Counted from the first letter of the stretch, positions 12,801 to 25,365 are shown. The stretch is 64,000 nt of DNA from Niebla homalea (GCA_019925105.1 JAHGAU010000008.1:1054001-1118000); one strand, 5' to 3'. The notes: generated from the sequence alone by a model not told the origin. Program-made: numbers and translations.

Positions 12801-15691
12801 AAAAGTTTACTTAATTAATCTTTTTACCTTTATAATTACAGTTATATACCTTTTATTTTAATAGGTTTTAACTTTTTAAAAGGACTTTATTAATAAGATT
12901 ATTTTATTGATTATTTCGTTTAATGTTTTTATTATTTATTTTATAAAAAGGTCGATCCGGTTTCTATTATTTAATTAAGGGAGGTCTATAAACTATATTA
13001 CCGTTTCTTCTGCTTTTATATAAATCTTTATTTCTTTAACTGTTTTTTACGCCCTCCTTATTAATAATAATAAGGTTATATTAACGGTTTAATCCAAAGT
13101 TATTTATATTAATATATAATTTAAGTTATATTTTAAGTCCTTTTATAACCCGTATATAATAACCGTATTAACGATACTTTTTAAGTTAAACGTTAAGTCG
13201 ATCGTAATCTTAAATCCTTAACCTTTTTATATTATAATTTTTTTTAATGTTAATAACGTAAAATTAAATTAAATAATAATTATTAATAACTTTTTAAACT
13301 TAACGTAATTAATTATATACCCTTTTTTATTCTACTTAATATAATAAAGATTAAAGTTTTTTATTAAGAGGTACTCATTAAGTACGGTTATAACCTCCTT
13401 AAATAATAAGATTATAAAAACCCTTTTTTTATTAACCGGCGGCGGATTATACGCGTTATAAATATTTAAGTTTTTTCCAGTATTTCCTTCTTATATAATT
13501 CAGAATATATATAGATTCCCTCCGTAATAAATAACGTTTTAATTATCCATATTTAACCTTTTATTTATAAAGAAATATATCCGTATTTTCTCATTTTTTT
13601 TAAAGGTTAAATAAAAAACTATTTCCCGGGTTAATTAAAAAGTATATATATAGGTTATATAGCGGCTTTTATATCGCTATAATATTAATATCCTTTATTT
13701 CTTTAAATTTAAATATTAATATTATAACTTTAATTATTTCCTTATATATATTATATTATATTACCCTTAAAAGTATAAATATATTATATATTAATTTTTA
13801 TTAAGTTTTTTCTATTAATTTTTATTTATATAAATAACTTTTTTTTTCAAGTTAAACGTTATTTACTTTAATTTTCTTATTATAATAATTATCCCGATTA
13901 AGCGGCCGGTTTTAAAAGTTAATATTGTTATAAGTTTCTTTTTCTTTATATTATTAATTATTATACTTTATTTTTTCTTATTTAACGGGCTTTATTTATA
14001 TCTTAAAATTATCTTTAATTATTTTATTAATTTAAATTTATATAAATTATAATATTAAACTTTAATTATTATTTTAATTTCTTTACGTTAAGTTTCTTTA
14101 ACCTTTATTATATATTATAAGTTTTATATTAAATAATCATTATTCTTATATATTATATATTTTAATATATTTTTTATTAAGCTTTTTATTATTAAGGCCG
14201 CGTATTTATACGTATTATACCCTTTAATATATATTATATACTTCGTATTATTTAAATACCTTATAATAATATATTTATATCCTTAATATTTAAAGTATTA
14301 ATAGATATCCGCCGTTCAATTTTATAGCCTTATTAATTTAAAAGACTTACTCTTTATTACCCCTTATTAAAGATATTATTATATATTTTTATTAACGTTA
14401 TACTTAAGATAACCGTAAAGTACCTTTTTATCCGGTTAAGGGTATTTAGCCTTTTTATTACGGAGGGAAAACTATAATTAATAATCTTTAACCCAGAATA
14501 AAGGATTATATTCTCCTTTTTATCCGTCTTAAGATAATCTCCCCTTTTTTTTCTTATAAACTTTATTAAATATATCTTATTTACCGCGATAATAAATAAT
14601 TATTTTAATATCTTTACCGTTTTATATCCCTTTTTATTAATTTATCCTTTTAATTTCTTAAGCTTTTTTTTTTTCGTTTTTAATAAGGCTATATTAAGGA
14701 GGATATTCTTATTTTATAATTTACGTATTATAATAATTTACTTTATTAATAATTTCTTTATTATTTTAAATATTTTTATTAATTATAAAGGGCTTATTTT
14801 TATAGTTATATTCTTTTCCTTTTTACCCGATAATTATATAATTACTATCCTTATTTTCTTTAATACCGCCGTTTTCTTTTTAACCTTTATTTCCTTTACC
14901 GTTAATATAAATGTTACTTTTACCGCCCTTATTACCCAGTTTACCCTTACCCTTATTTATAAAGCTTCTCCCGTTACTCCTTTATTTTATATATAATCTC
15001 CCTGGTTCCTTTTATTTCCTTTTATTAATACCTTTATTAACGCTTTTTAAGCTCCGCATAACCTCTTTAAATCCCTTAATCCCGCCCCCGTTTTTACGTA
15101 GAAGTTTTTTACCCCCGTAACTTAATCTATAATATTAATTAAATTTTTAATATAATATCTTTTTATTTAATTATAAAAAGGCCCTTTAACGCTTTTATTA
15201 TTTTTTCTTTTATTATATTCTTTCTGCGTATTTAATAATTATCCTTTTTTATAACTTATCCTTAATTATCCGATATTCCTTTATTTTCGCCTGGTTCTTT
15301 TTTAATTTATATATACTTAATAAGGCTTTTTCCGCCTTTATTTACTTTTTATCCGTCGCCGTATATTATCCCCGTTTCTTTTATTCTTTATTTACCTTTT
15401 ATAATTACGTTATTTTTATACGTTATACGTATTTTCTTACGCGTATCTCGTTAATTATAAGCTTCTTATTTAATTTAAGAGTTCTTTATTATATATTTAT
15501 TACGCCGTCCGTATGAATTACTATTATTTCCGTTGATAAAGGCCGTTTACCCTTTTACCCCCTTTACCTCCACCCTTACTCCGCTTCCGCTTATCGTACT
15601 TAAGGCACTTACCTTATTATTACTTAAGTTATACACGCGTATATCATTTTGAACCTCTGGGGTCCGGTTGTTCGTCGCCATTAAGGAAGTC
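9868..15691 (-). mobile_element. LINE copy 2, full length, with 12-bp TSD, RIP-mutated
   Basis: This is a complete 5.8-kb non-LTR element read on minus. Its 3' end is at the left, with a (TTGA)n tail at 9868-9898. The 5' end is at 15691, just before TATTTTTATTTA (15692-15703), which is repeated at 9856-9867. This is a target-site duplication typical of target-primed insertion. ORF1 (gag-like) should lie at about 13.8-15.6 kb and ORF2 (endonuclease, RT, RNase H) at about 10-13.8 kb by alignment with copy 3. The RT lies at about 11.85-12.5 kb. CCGCCGG and CGACGAAC islands near the 5' end survive RIP. All frames carry many TAA/TAG codons. Confidence 0.85.
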
Positions 15692-18185
15692 TATTTTTAT
15701 TTATAATTATTTATCTTTTTATATAAGAATATTATATAGTATTTATAATATATAAAGTATAATTTAATATTAAATAACTTAAAGTTATTAATATATAGAT
15801 TTCTGGATTTTAATAAGTTAAATAATCTTAATATAAATTAATTTATTCCTTTAATATCTTAATTAATATATAAAGGTTAATGAATATTTTAAGGCTTTTA
15901 ATTTATACCGTTTATTTAATTAAATATATTTTATTATGATTAATTTTAAAAGCGGTTTTAATTCCGAGGTTATTATAATAATATTTTTTATAATACTTAT
16001 ATTGATATTAAGTATATTATTAATACGTTTCAATATTTATTCTTTATACGATTTTAAAGGTATTTAAATTATTTTATTATTTATAGTATTCAGATAATAC
16101 CGTTATAATTTACGTAAGTTAAATTTATTTTTAATGTAGTTTCTTAAAAGTCTTTATCTATATAATTTAATTAATTTAAGAATATCTAAGTTTTTAAATT
16201 TACTTTTTTATCCCTTTTTTCCTTTTTAAGCTTTTGCTTTTTTCTTATTCCTTCCGTAACCCGTTTTACATTAAAACATACTTTATATAAGCTTAATTCT
16301 TTATATACGTTTTTTATTAAATATTTATGAAGCTTTATATTTATTAAATCATTTTTAAAACGGTTAATTATGTTTTTTAATATATATTTTAATATTTTAT
16401 TTATTATATTCTTTAATCTTTTAAATTTAATATTTTTTCTTCTTAAACTATATATAATATAAAATATATATTTATAATAATTAAAAATAGAATTATTCTC
16501 TTAAAATAACACTTTAATATTGCTTTTTACTTAATTTATAAGGTTATTTAAATTTAATTCTGAAAATTCTTTACTTAAAAGTTTCTAGAAATTCTTTATA
16601 TTATTCTTTATAACGTTATTTATAGTTTTATTTATAAATAAGGCTTTAATCTTTAAATACGTTATTTAACGTATTACGTTTTTTTTAAGTTTTATGTTTA
16701 TTACGTTTATTTATTAACTTAAAAAAGTATCTTTCCCGATCTCTTTTTATATATTATGGATCTATTTATATATATTATTTAACTTACCTTTTTACTTGTT
16801 CATTTCTTTAAAGCCGTAAAATAAAGTTTTAATCCTGGATAATATTATAACTTTTTATTATAGAGTTTTTAATGATTTTAAAATAAAAGTTAGAATTATT
16901 AATAATATTATTAAATCTTTTTTATATTAAGCTTTGTTATAACTATTGAAAAGGATATCTAGAATTATCTAAATACCTTTTTTATTTTATATATATTAAT
17001 TATTTCCCCTTTAAAGCCGGGGGATTTAAGAATTCTTAATAATACTTCGTTACTTTTTAAAGAAAAACTTATAAAGTTTATTATTAAGTAATCCTTAATA
17101 ACATTTATAATTATTAATAAATACGGGATGGTCCTGTAATTTATATAAATTTATCTTAATCTTTTTATCCTTTATTTAAAATAAAAAAAGGAAATATATA
17201 TTTTTATAATAAATAAAAGAAAATAATATTAAAAGGAAATAATAATACGTAATTAATCTTTTAATTAAGTATTTAACTTTTATTTTTCTTAAATAAAAGG
17301 TATTAAGTTATATATAAAATAAAATATACTTCTATAGGTATATTACCAGTATTATTAATATTACTTTTAGAAAAGGGATTTACGTTATTACCGGTAACTA
17401 TATATTATTTTATTTTTTTAAAGGGAAAAGTCGGGTTAATATACGGCCTTATCGGGTTTTTATATAAGTATATATAAGTTATATTTTACTACTAATTTAT
17501 TCTTTTCTTTTTATTTTAAGTAAATTTTAATATTTATCTTTATTTTCTTAGTTTTTTATATAAGAAAGCCTTTAATAAAGGTACCGTTAATTAAAATAAG
17601 TCTTATATTAATAACTATTAAGGGTTATTATTAATATTCTTAATATATATATAATATAATTATTATTTAATAATTATATTATCTCTTTATTTCTCGGTTT
17701 ATTTATTAATTCTTTTAATCGGTTTTTAATTTACTTCTTTTTTACTTTCTGTTCTCCCGGTTTACTTTTTGGTTTTTTAGTTTTTAATTATTTAATTTAT
17801 AGCTTAAAGTAAAAAGCTTATTACGTTTTATTAAGGTATCCTTAAAACTTACGGTTATTTCTTAAGAGTTTTAAAGACCGGTTTAAACCTCCGTAAATAT
17901 TTTAAAACTTAATTACCGCTTAAATAACGTTAAGCTTAATAATTTATATTTTAATAAGAGTTATTTTTTTAAAAATATATATAATTACTTAAGCCTTACC
18001 GAGGAATCTTAATTTTATTATTTTTATTATTAAGATATATATTTTAATTTAATTACTCTGATAGCTATTAAGGAAACTTATATATTTATTAATATAAGTC
18101 GTTTACTCGGATTGGGTTATTAAGACTTATTTTACGTTACCTTAAGGTATATACGATACTCCAATAATAATCGTAATTATATAGG

Positions 18186-18290
18186 TCGGTCGTTTAAAAT
18201 AGGATATCGAAACTTATAATTCGGTCGCTCGGAATAAGATATTAAGGCTTATAGTTCAGTTATTCGGAATAAATTATTAAGTCTTATAGA
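18186..18290 (+). repeat. Tandem repeat, three 35-bp units
   Basis: Units at 18186-18220, 18221-18255 and 18256-18290 share the pattern TCGGTCG..CGGAATA followed by AT(C/T)AA(A/G)..TTATA. A weaker fourth relative (ACTCGGATTGGGTTATTAAG) lies at about 18105-18130. Units differ mainly by transitions, as RIP would cause. Confidence 0.65.
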
Positions 18291-19116
18291 TTTCGTATCT
18301 TAATCGTTAATTATTTAAGTATAATTTTACGTCATTTAATACATCCGATTTCCTTGTTTTTTTACTTTATTTTCTTTTATTTAAGGAAAATAATTTATAT
18401 TAATATATAAGCCCTATTCCTTTTAATAACGGTTTAGAATTTTTAATAATATATACGATTATTTCCGTATTTATTATTAATATAAAAGGTATTACCGCGT
18501 TTTTATAATTAAGCCGCTTTCAAATAATATTGTATCTTTTTACTTTTTAATTTCTAATAACTTATAATTAATTAATAAATATTAATAATATCTTATTAAT
18601 ACGTATAAATAAAATTATTTAATTCAAGATTTATATTAATTACGTATAATAATAAAAATAACCGAATATAAATACTTAAAAAGGATTAATTAAATACTTT
18701 TACTTTTTTTAGTTTTAATAATTATTTAATAAGTAAATAATAGTTAAGAATATTCTATAAATATATATAAATTAATAAACTATTACTTTTACTATATATA
18801 TATCGTATAATAGTTATAAAGATTCCTTTTTTTTTTATAATATCTTTATAGTTTTTTTTTTTTGCCGTTAAATAAGGAAAAAATACAATAGGTTACTTAC
18901 GATTAAATCGTATAACCGGACCGAATTCCTTAATATATATATATAAATAAATAAAAGCCTTCTTAAAACCGTTAAAAAAAAATAAGAAGTAATAAAAATA
19001 TAAAAGGGGCAAAAATAAAGGAGTTAATAAAGTATAATTAAAGATAAACCAAAACCTTTATATAAATAAATAAGGTATATAAAATATACTATTATAAATC
19101 GTTATACCCTTCTTTT

Positions 19117-19232
19117 TTCAGACTATATACGAATCCATTCCACCCTTAATCAGCCCTTTTAATGTTTCCATTCCTTCATATACCCATCCGCAAGTTTGGT
19201 GTCCTCCATACTCTCCCCCTTTCCATAGTTTT
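19117..19232. other. Patch of non-RIP sequence in a RIP-saturated region
   Basis: This stretch keeps CCA, CAA and TGG sites (for example CCATTCCACCC and CCGCAAGTTTGGTGTCC) while both flanks have lost them. On minus it is open for about 35 codons (start of readable part LWKGGEYGGHQTCGWVYEG), with no recognised family and no start codon. It may be a recent single-copy insertion or a fragment too short to be detected by RIP. Confidence 0.4.
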
Positions 19233-19434
19233 ATTCTTAATTTTTAACTTAATAATAATAGATAAATATAATAAAGCTTAATCCTTAAAAACGATCCTTT
19301 TTATTATTTTAATACGTTAATAATAGTAATTATAATATTTTATATTTATTTATCCTAGGGCTCGGGTTACGTTATATTTATATTTTCCCTAAGTATAATA
19401 CGTTTAATCCGCTTAAGGGTATAACGTACTTTAT

Positions 19435-19977
19435 CATCTGCAAATTTGTGAACCAGTATATAAGCACTCTGAGTCTAAGTAAGTAGGTTAAGCAGGTTGA
19501 GCTTATGTCCCCCCTTACTTAGCCTTTAAGCGCTCGCGAATATCCGGCTTACTTGTAAGTTTCTTGGATTCTTATGAATTTTACTTTTTTTTTAAACTTA
19601 ACGTTTTTTTTAATTAAATTACCCCCTTTAACTATCCCCCTTTTAAGGATAAATTATTTTTACCAAAAAAGTAACTTTTAGCTAAAAAAAACCGAATCTA
19701 TAATTAATTTTAAAAAACGTTAAATATTACGGCTTATAAGGGGGGTAACGGTAATACCCGTTATTAAGAAAGCTTGAATTAAAAAATTTATAAAAAATAA
19801 AAACCATTATTTTACCGTTTTAAACGTTTTTGCTTTAAATTTTTTTTTACCCGCTCGGGACCGTTCGGAGCGCTCGTAAGTTTTCCAGGATTCTCGTAAG
19901 TGACTTACGAGCGGTCTAAGTGAATGAATTCCTTTTTTTTGGCTACTCGCTCTGAGCAGGTCGCAGATTTGCTGATG
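19435..19977. mobile_element. Small inverted-repeat element (MITE-like), copy 1
   Basis: This 543-bp element has imperfect terminal inverted repeats. The left end is CATCTGCAAATTTGTGAACC and the right end, read inverted, is CATCAGCAAATCTGCGACC. Both ends carry the subterminal motif CTCGTAAGT or TTACGAG (about 19546-19580 and 19884-19915). The middle is RIP-mutated while the ends keep GC. There is no coding capacity. A second copy is at 20772-21316. A target duplication is not clear: AT flanks both sides here and TT flanks both sides in copy 2. Confidence 0.75.
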
Positions 19978-20771
19978 ATTCTAATTATTAAAATAATTAT
20001 TAAAAGATTATAAATACCGCCCTTAATAAAGATTAGGACTTATAACCGGTTACTTTATTTACCTTATTCTTTTATTTATATATTCCTGGTATCTCTTTTT
20101 CCATTATTCTTATTTCTTTATTATGATATATACTTTAAGTAAATTAATTACGTAATATTAAGTACGTCCTTAAAAAAGTTATTAAGAAAGTTTATAAATT
20201 ATCTATTTTAAATCTTATTTTATAGATTTTTAATATTTCTTTTATTAACGTATTTAAGAAAATATTATATAAGGTTATATAGTTTATATTTATTTATTAA
20301 TATTATTTTTGTATTAATTTATTATATTAGCCTTAAAAAAGCTTTTTATATAATAACTTCTTATCTTAAGAAAGTTATAAATAAAGGAAAAATAATAAAG
20401 TAATTATTTATTAATCTTTAAGTAATTCCTTAATTTTTATATAAACTTTTTTGTTATTTAATATTTATTTAAATATACTTTATAAAGGTATATTCCTTAT
20501 TATAACTTTTGGTTTTTATCTTTATTTATTTATATATTTTTCCTTTAATTAATTAATCTATTAAGTATCTTTAAGGTTATATTTATTTATAAATAAAATT
20601 TAATTTTCGTTTTTTTTAACATATTATATATAATTATTCCGATTAAAATATTTTTAAAATGTATATTAAAAAAGGTTCTTTTTAAATACGGTATTATTGT
20701 TTATTATATTTATTAAGTTCCGTCTTAACCGGTTCCGTTAATAAGTAAAACGTTAAAAATAACGTCCGATT
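19978..20771. other. RIP-mutated spacer, no gene seen
   Basis: This is 0.8 kb of A+T-rich sequence between the two related MITE-like copies. No frame or repeat was recognised. Confidence 0.5.
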
Positions 20772-21316
20772 CATCTGCAAATTTGTGAACCAGCATATAA
20801 GTACTCCGAGTATAAGCGAGCAGGTTAAGTAGGTTAAGCTTATGTCCCCCTTCGCTTAACCTCCGAGCGCTCGTAAGTATCCGGCTTACTCGTAAGTTTC
20901 TTGGATTCTCGTAAGTTTTACTTTTTTTTTTTTTAACTTAACGTTTTTTTAATTAAATTACCCTTTTTAACTACCCCCCCCCTTAAGGATAAATTATTAG
21001 TTATTAGGGTAATTTTTAGTTAAAAAAACCGAATTTATAATTAATTTTGAAAAACGTTGAATATTACGGCTTATAAAGGGGGTAACGGTAATACCCGTTG
21101 CCAAGAAAGCTTAAATTAAAAAATTTATAAAAAATAAAACCCGTTATTTTACCGTTTTAAACGTTTTTAACTTAAACTTTTTTTTACCCGTTCGGGACCG
21201 TTCGGAACGCTCGTGAATGTTCCGGGATTCTCGTAAGTAATTCACGAGCGGTCTAAGTGAATAAATTCCTTTTTTTTTTGGCTACTCGCTATGATCAGGT
21301 CGCAGATTTGCTGATG
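20772..21316. mobile_element. Small inverted-repeat element (MITE-like), copy 2
   Basis: This 545-bp element is in the same orientation as copy 1 (19435-19977) and alignable over its whole length. It has the same ends (CATCTGCAAATTTGTG and CGCAGATTTGCTGATG) and more preserved CTCGTAAGT subterminal repeats. It is less mutated than copy 1 in the left end. There is no open reading frame of note. Confidence 0.75.
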
Positions 21317-22177
21317 TTATTACTGACTTAATAATCTTATTATATAACCGTTTATTTCATCCTTTTCGCTTATTTATCTTTTTTACTTTTTCTTATTTCT
21401 TTAATTCTCTTTATTTTAACTTCTTTATTTAACTTTTTCTATATTAAAATTAACTTATTTTAAACTTGATTTAATCTTATATTTTATTACTTATTATCTT
21501 TTTAAGAACATATATAAATTAATAACCTTAATATTAATTAATCCTTTATATTTATATTAATTTACTTATAGTTTTTTTCTTTCGGGATTTTTTAATTGTG
21601 ATAAGAGTAATTACTCTTATTATATCCTTATATTTTAAAAAGCGTATTTTTATTATTAGTCTGGTTAAATTAAATAATTATATTCTTATTATTATTAAAG
21701 TTTATTTAATTATTAATCAAATAATATATTTAAAATTTATTTTACGGTTCTTTATAACTCTAGTCTTTTTTAGCTTTTTTACTTTTAAGAGCTTTTTATA
21801 ATTTATATTTAAGTTTACGTTTTACGTACGCGTAATAATAGTTAAGTATATATTAAATATTAATAGATTAATGGCGGTCGTTGCTTTATTTTTATTAATT
21901 ATTATTATATTAATAGTTTATTTAATAATATATGCTTTAATTATATTTTTAAGTATTAACTTAATAACTATAGCTTTTATTTAAATATATATAAATTGAT
22001 TCGTTTTTAATTAACCGTCGTTAATTCTTTTTTATAGACTTTTAGTATTAAGATATAATTTAAATAAACGCTTTTTCCCCGGTACGCCATATACCTTTTA
22101 ACTTTAATATTAACCGTAAGTTAAGTATAAATAGAAATATTAAGTTAATAACCGGTTTAATCTAGCCTTTTATTTAA
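21317..22177. other. RIP-mutated spacer, no gene seen
   Basis: This is A+T-rich sequence. A 67-codon open frame at 21598-21801 encodes only Ile/Leu/Phe/Lys-rich peptide, as expected from chance in such composition. The stretch ends with TTTAA (22173-22177), duplicated at 22652-22656 by the solo LTR. Confidence 0.5.
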
Positions 22178-22651
22178 TGTTAGCAGCTAGCGCCATCTCT
22201 GCGCCGGCGTTACAGTGGTGCGTTATACTGCTACGCCAAGGTAGGCCGTTAGGCCTTGGCAAAGGGCCTTAGTAACGGCCTTAATATACGTTATTTATAA
22301 GCCGTAGCTTATTAGGTATAAAGCAGGGTAGTTATTACCTTTACCTTTAATAAAGGTTATACCCTAGTTCTTTCTAAGCTCTTTAAGAATTAATCTTATT
22401 ATTAATCTACTTATTAAAGTGGTACTTAAGTATCCAGACCGTAACGTCACGTCTTCTACACCCACCTTTACTAGTCCCGCCGTGTTATATGCATGGGAGC
22501 ATTGATAGGTATAGGACACCCATTTGTACGTAGAGGACAGACATCCTTATGATGCTCCCATCCTTCAGGTAGAATCATCATTCATACATTATCACACTTT
22601 TTGGTCCATACACCAACACGCCGGCGTGCCGCCAGCGGAGTCAGTCTAACA
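22178..22651 (+). mobile_element. Solo LTR with perfect TSD, interrupted by a second solo LTR
   Basis: It starts TGTTAGCAGCTAGCGCC and ends GAGTCAGTCTAACA, flanked by TTTAA at 22173-22177 and 22652-22656. A second solo LTR with its own TSD (22483-22618 plus one CGCCG) accounts for 141 bp of it. The host LTR is thus 333 bp, exactly the length of the related copy at 62090-62422 on minus. GC-rich blocks at both ends are preserved and the middle is RIP-mutated. No adjoining internal region was seen. Confidence 0.88.
22483..22618 (+). mobile_element. Nested solo LTR (same family as 7200-7346) with TSD CGCCG
   Basis: This 136-bp sequence starts TGTTATATGCATGGG and ends CATACACCAACA, flanked by CGCCG at 22478-22482 and 22619-22623. 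It matches 7200-7346 apart from a small deletion near the left. It shows almost no RIP. It inserted into the older solo LTR 22178-22651, which dates the two insertions relative to each other. Confidence 0.9.
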
Positions 22652-22656
22652 TTTAA

Positions 22657-24904
22657 TTAGCTTCGGCTTTTTTAAATATATCTAATAATCCTTTTAATTC
22701 GTCTAGTACCCCTTTTATTATTCCTTTACGTTAACCGTATAATCGGCAGCCTATTTATATACTTATTAACTTTTTTTATTAATTATTAATAATTTATTCC
22801 CTTAACTTCGTAGAAAAAGCCCGTTTATTAATAGAGTTATTAAATAGCCTCTCCGTTATCCTTTTATTAACCTTCTGCGTTAGTAATATTATAGCCATAG
22901 TTTACCCGGTTTTCTATTACCCTTATTAATATTAATATCCCGCTTAAATAAGGTTTTTATAGTAAAATACGTATTAAGGATAATTTATCTTTTCTTAAGT
23001 TAAATTTATTAATAAAATCTTACCGGCGTTTATTTAAAAAAAAAGATAGAATCTAATATAGGCCGAGGGTTTAATTAATAATATAGTTAATGCTTTATTC
23101 CTTTTTAACGATAATAATAGTAATAAATTATATCTCCTTATATATATAAAATAACTATTAATAAGATTTTTCTTTAAATAATAATTTAAATATTAATATT
23201 TTATTATTTCCTCCTTAAGGGCGGCGTCCGTATTTTCTTATTAATCCCCGGTTATTTACCCTTATTGTTTAGCTTATTACCTTAACGTTAATACCTTTAA
23301 ACTTTAACCCTTCTTTATATACCTCTTAAGTAGCTCCCCCCCCCCTAATTTTACCCCGTAAATACCGTATATTCTAATTTAACTATAAAATCGTAAATAT
23401 ACTGTTTTGGCTCTTATTAAATTAATTATTAAGGAGGAGTCTTATATACCTTTTTAAGTTTATAATAAGTTATTAAATTTATTAAATCCGGCCAATTTAT
23501 TAAGTAGTTATATTATTAACTTTATTTATTAATTTACTTTAATTATATAAGGTTGTTTTTATATTTATCCTAATTTTAAGGGCTTATTTATAATAAGTTA
23601 TCGTTTAAAGTCCTTTATTCCCCCTCCTCTATATACTTTATTAAATTATAATCCGCCGGCTTTAATTCCTTTATTATTACCGTTACGTATATTTAAATAT
23701 AATTTTATTCTTCTTAAATATACTTATCGTTTAAATAAGCCTTAATAATATTTAATTAAAATAATAAAGATAACCGGTCCTTATCCGCCTCCTTTTTAAG
23801 ACTATATATTTATATAATTTGATAATCATAATAATTAATATCCTAAGCTTAATCGTTATAACCGTTTTAATATTAATACTTATAATATCAATAATTTAAA
23901 AAGGCTTTAATTACCTTATAAGTATTTTAAATAAAATTTTTAATAAATAACTTTATATTTAATTGCTTTTATTTATATATAACTTATAATTTATATTTAT
24001 TTTCTTTTTAAAGGAAATAAATTTAGTTATAAATAATTATAAGTATTTATAATCTCTTTATTATTTAAATTATATTATAATTAACGAATAATAAAAAATG
24101 AAAAAGTAAAGCCTTATATATCCTTATTTATGCTTGTTCTTTTTACTTCCTTTATTATTATTTATCTTCCTTATTTTAATTATATTAATATTATTAAACT
24201 GGTTACTTTTTTTCCTTTTTTTAAAAATTTATATTTTTTAAAAATCTTTTATCATATTGAAATATAACAATAAATAAAATAAAAATAGAAAGGAAACGGA
24301 GTTATATTATTTATATATAGTTTTTCCTTTTAAACTATATTATTAATAATTATAACCGTTTTTAAAGGATTAAGATATTCTTTACCGGTACTTTTTGGAT
24401 TTAAATTCTTTTTATTATTTTTAATTCCGGCTTATTAAAGGGTTTAAGATACCCTGTATATAATATAAATACTTTAAGGTAATTACCGTAAAATAAGTTA
24501 AGTATAAAAGTTCTATTTATTCTTTTTAATTTATATAAAGCTTTATATTCCTTTATAAAGCCCTTAATAATAAACGGTCCGACCTAACGAGGTTTAAGTT
24601 ACTTAAGATTTAAGGTAAAATCCCGTTATATAATTAACTACTTTTTTTTTTAGCGGGTTTTAACCTTATATTCTTTTATCGTAATGGTTCTTTTGATAAG
24701 CCTTTATTTTATTTAACTTCTTCTATGATTCCTCCTTAATATTTACCCGGCTTATTATAAACCCCTAAATAACTTTATATATTACTTTTTCTAAAAATAA
24801 TATTATTCTTTTTATAATACGTACTTTTACACTTAACTTAATCGTATTTTATTTATATATTATATTTAATTTAATCCTAAAAAGGATATTAATAAGGGTA
24901 TATT
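22657..24904. other. 2.2 kb RIP-mutated region, possible LTR-retroelement remnant on minus
   Basis: No clear gene is present. On minus, about 24480-24640 reads as a block resembling the end of a Gypsy integrase (readable piece VGPFIIKGFIKEYKAL, compare the GPF.I motif), but this rests on one short match. A frame with RIP-type stops also runs on minus at about 23300-23760, with no family recognised. Poly-C tracts (23337-23345) and several short CG-rich patches remain. Confidence 0.3.
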
Positions 24905-25365
24905 TGTTATGTCCAAAGGCCACAGCCAAGCAATTTGCGGGCACTAACGCTTAATAAGGTATAACGGATGCCCGGTGCTTGGCGCACACTCATATTTCAC
25001 CCCTTCATAGCACCTACATAGATCATAATTCATACACTTACCACTTACTATTACAGTGCATTTACTTATTACCCAAAGGTGCTTAATAAATGGTAGTAAT
25101 AGTAAAAGTGGGTTATGCCCTGCGGGGCCTCTGAACCCGAAAAGTGGGCCATGCCCTGCGGGGCCTCTGAGCCTTTCGAGTGCGGTACCCTTGCGGGGGG
25201 ACCGGCTCAACCCCGGAACATGCCCTTGCGGGGGCCTCTTAGTCCAAAGTGGTCACCCCCTGCGGGGGCTCTCACCACTACCGGTAGGTGATCCCCACAG
25301 GGGCTCTCACTGGATACCAGAAGTGCGGTGCCCTGCGGGGGCCGACTTCACCTTGGAGCGCGGTA
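24905..25365. repeat. GC-rich island with seven palindromic CCCTGCGGGG units, not RIP-mutated
   Basis: This island has normal to high GC content inside a strongly A+T-rich region. It begins TGTTATGTCCAAAGGCC, which looks like an LTR start, but no matching end or TSD was found. A stem can form between GCCAAGCA..CGGGCA (24925-24943) and TGCCCG.TGCTTGGC (24969-24983). From 25117 to 25343 a short palindrome of the type GCCC(T)TGCGGGGCC recurs seven times (25117, 25153, 25187, 25221, 25254, 25289, 25330), usually followed by CTCT. The open frames here (up to 114 codons) are translations of the repeat and not believable genes. The origin is unknown. GC clusters with hairpins are known from fungal mitochondrial DNA, so a nuclear copy of such DNA is one possibility. 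Confidence 0.6.

Larger units (their letters stand above)
15704..19434. other. 3.7 kb RIP-mutated region without recognisable gene
   Basis: No known coding motif was found on either strand. It contains a 35-bp tandem repeat (18186-18290) and a short patch with preserved CpA (about 19117-19232). It is likely to consist of decayed transposons, but I could not assign a class. Confidence 0.5.

Noticed and set aside
23300..23760. Gag gene of a Gypsy element on minus
   Set aside because: The order relative to the possible integrase end at about 24.5 kb is wrong for a minus-strand element, and no Gag motif is present.
24905..25365. Solo LTR starting TGTTATGTCC
   Set aside because: No matching CA end with a 5-bp duplication (ATATT expected) could be found, and no second copy lies in the window.
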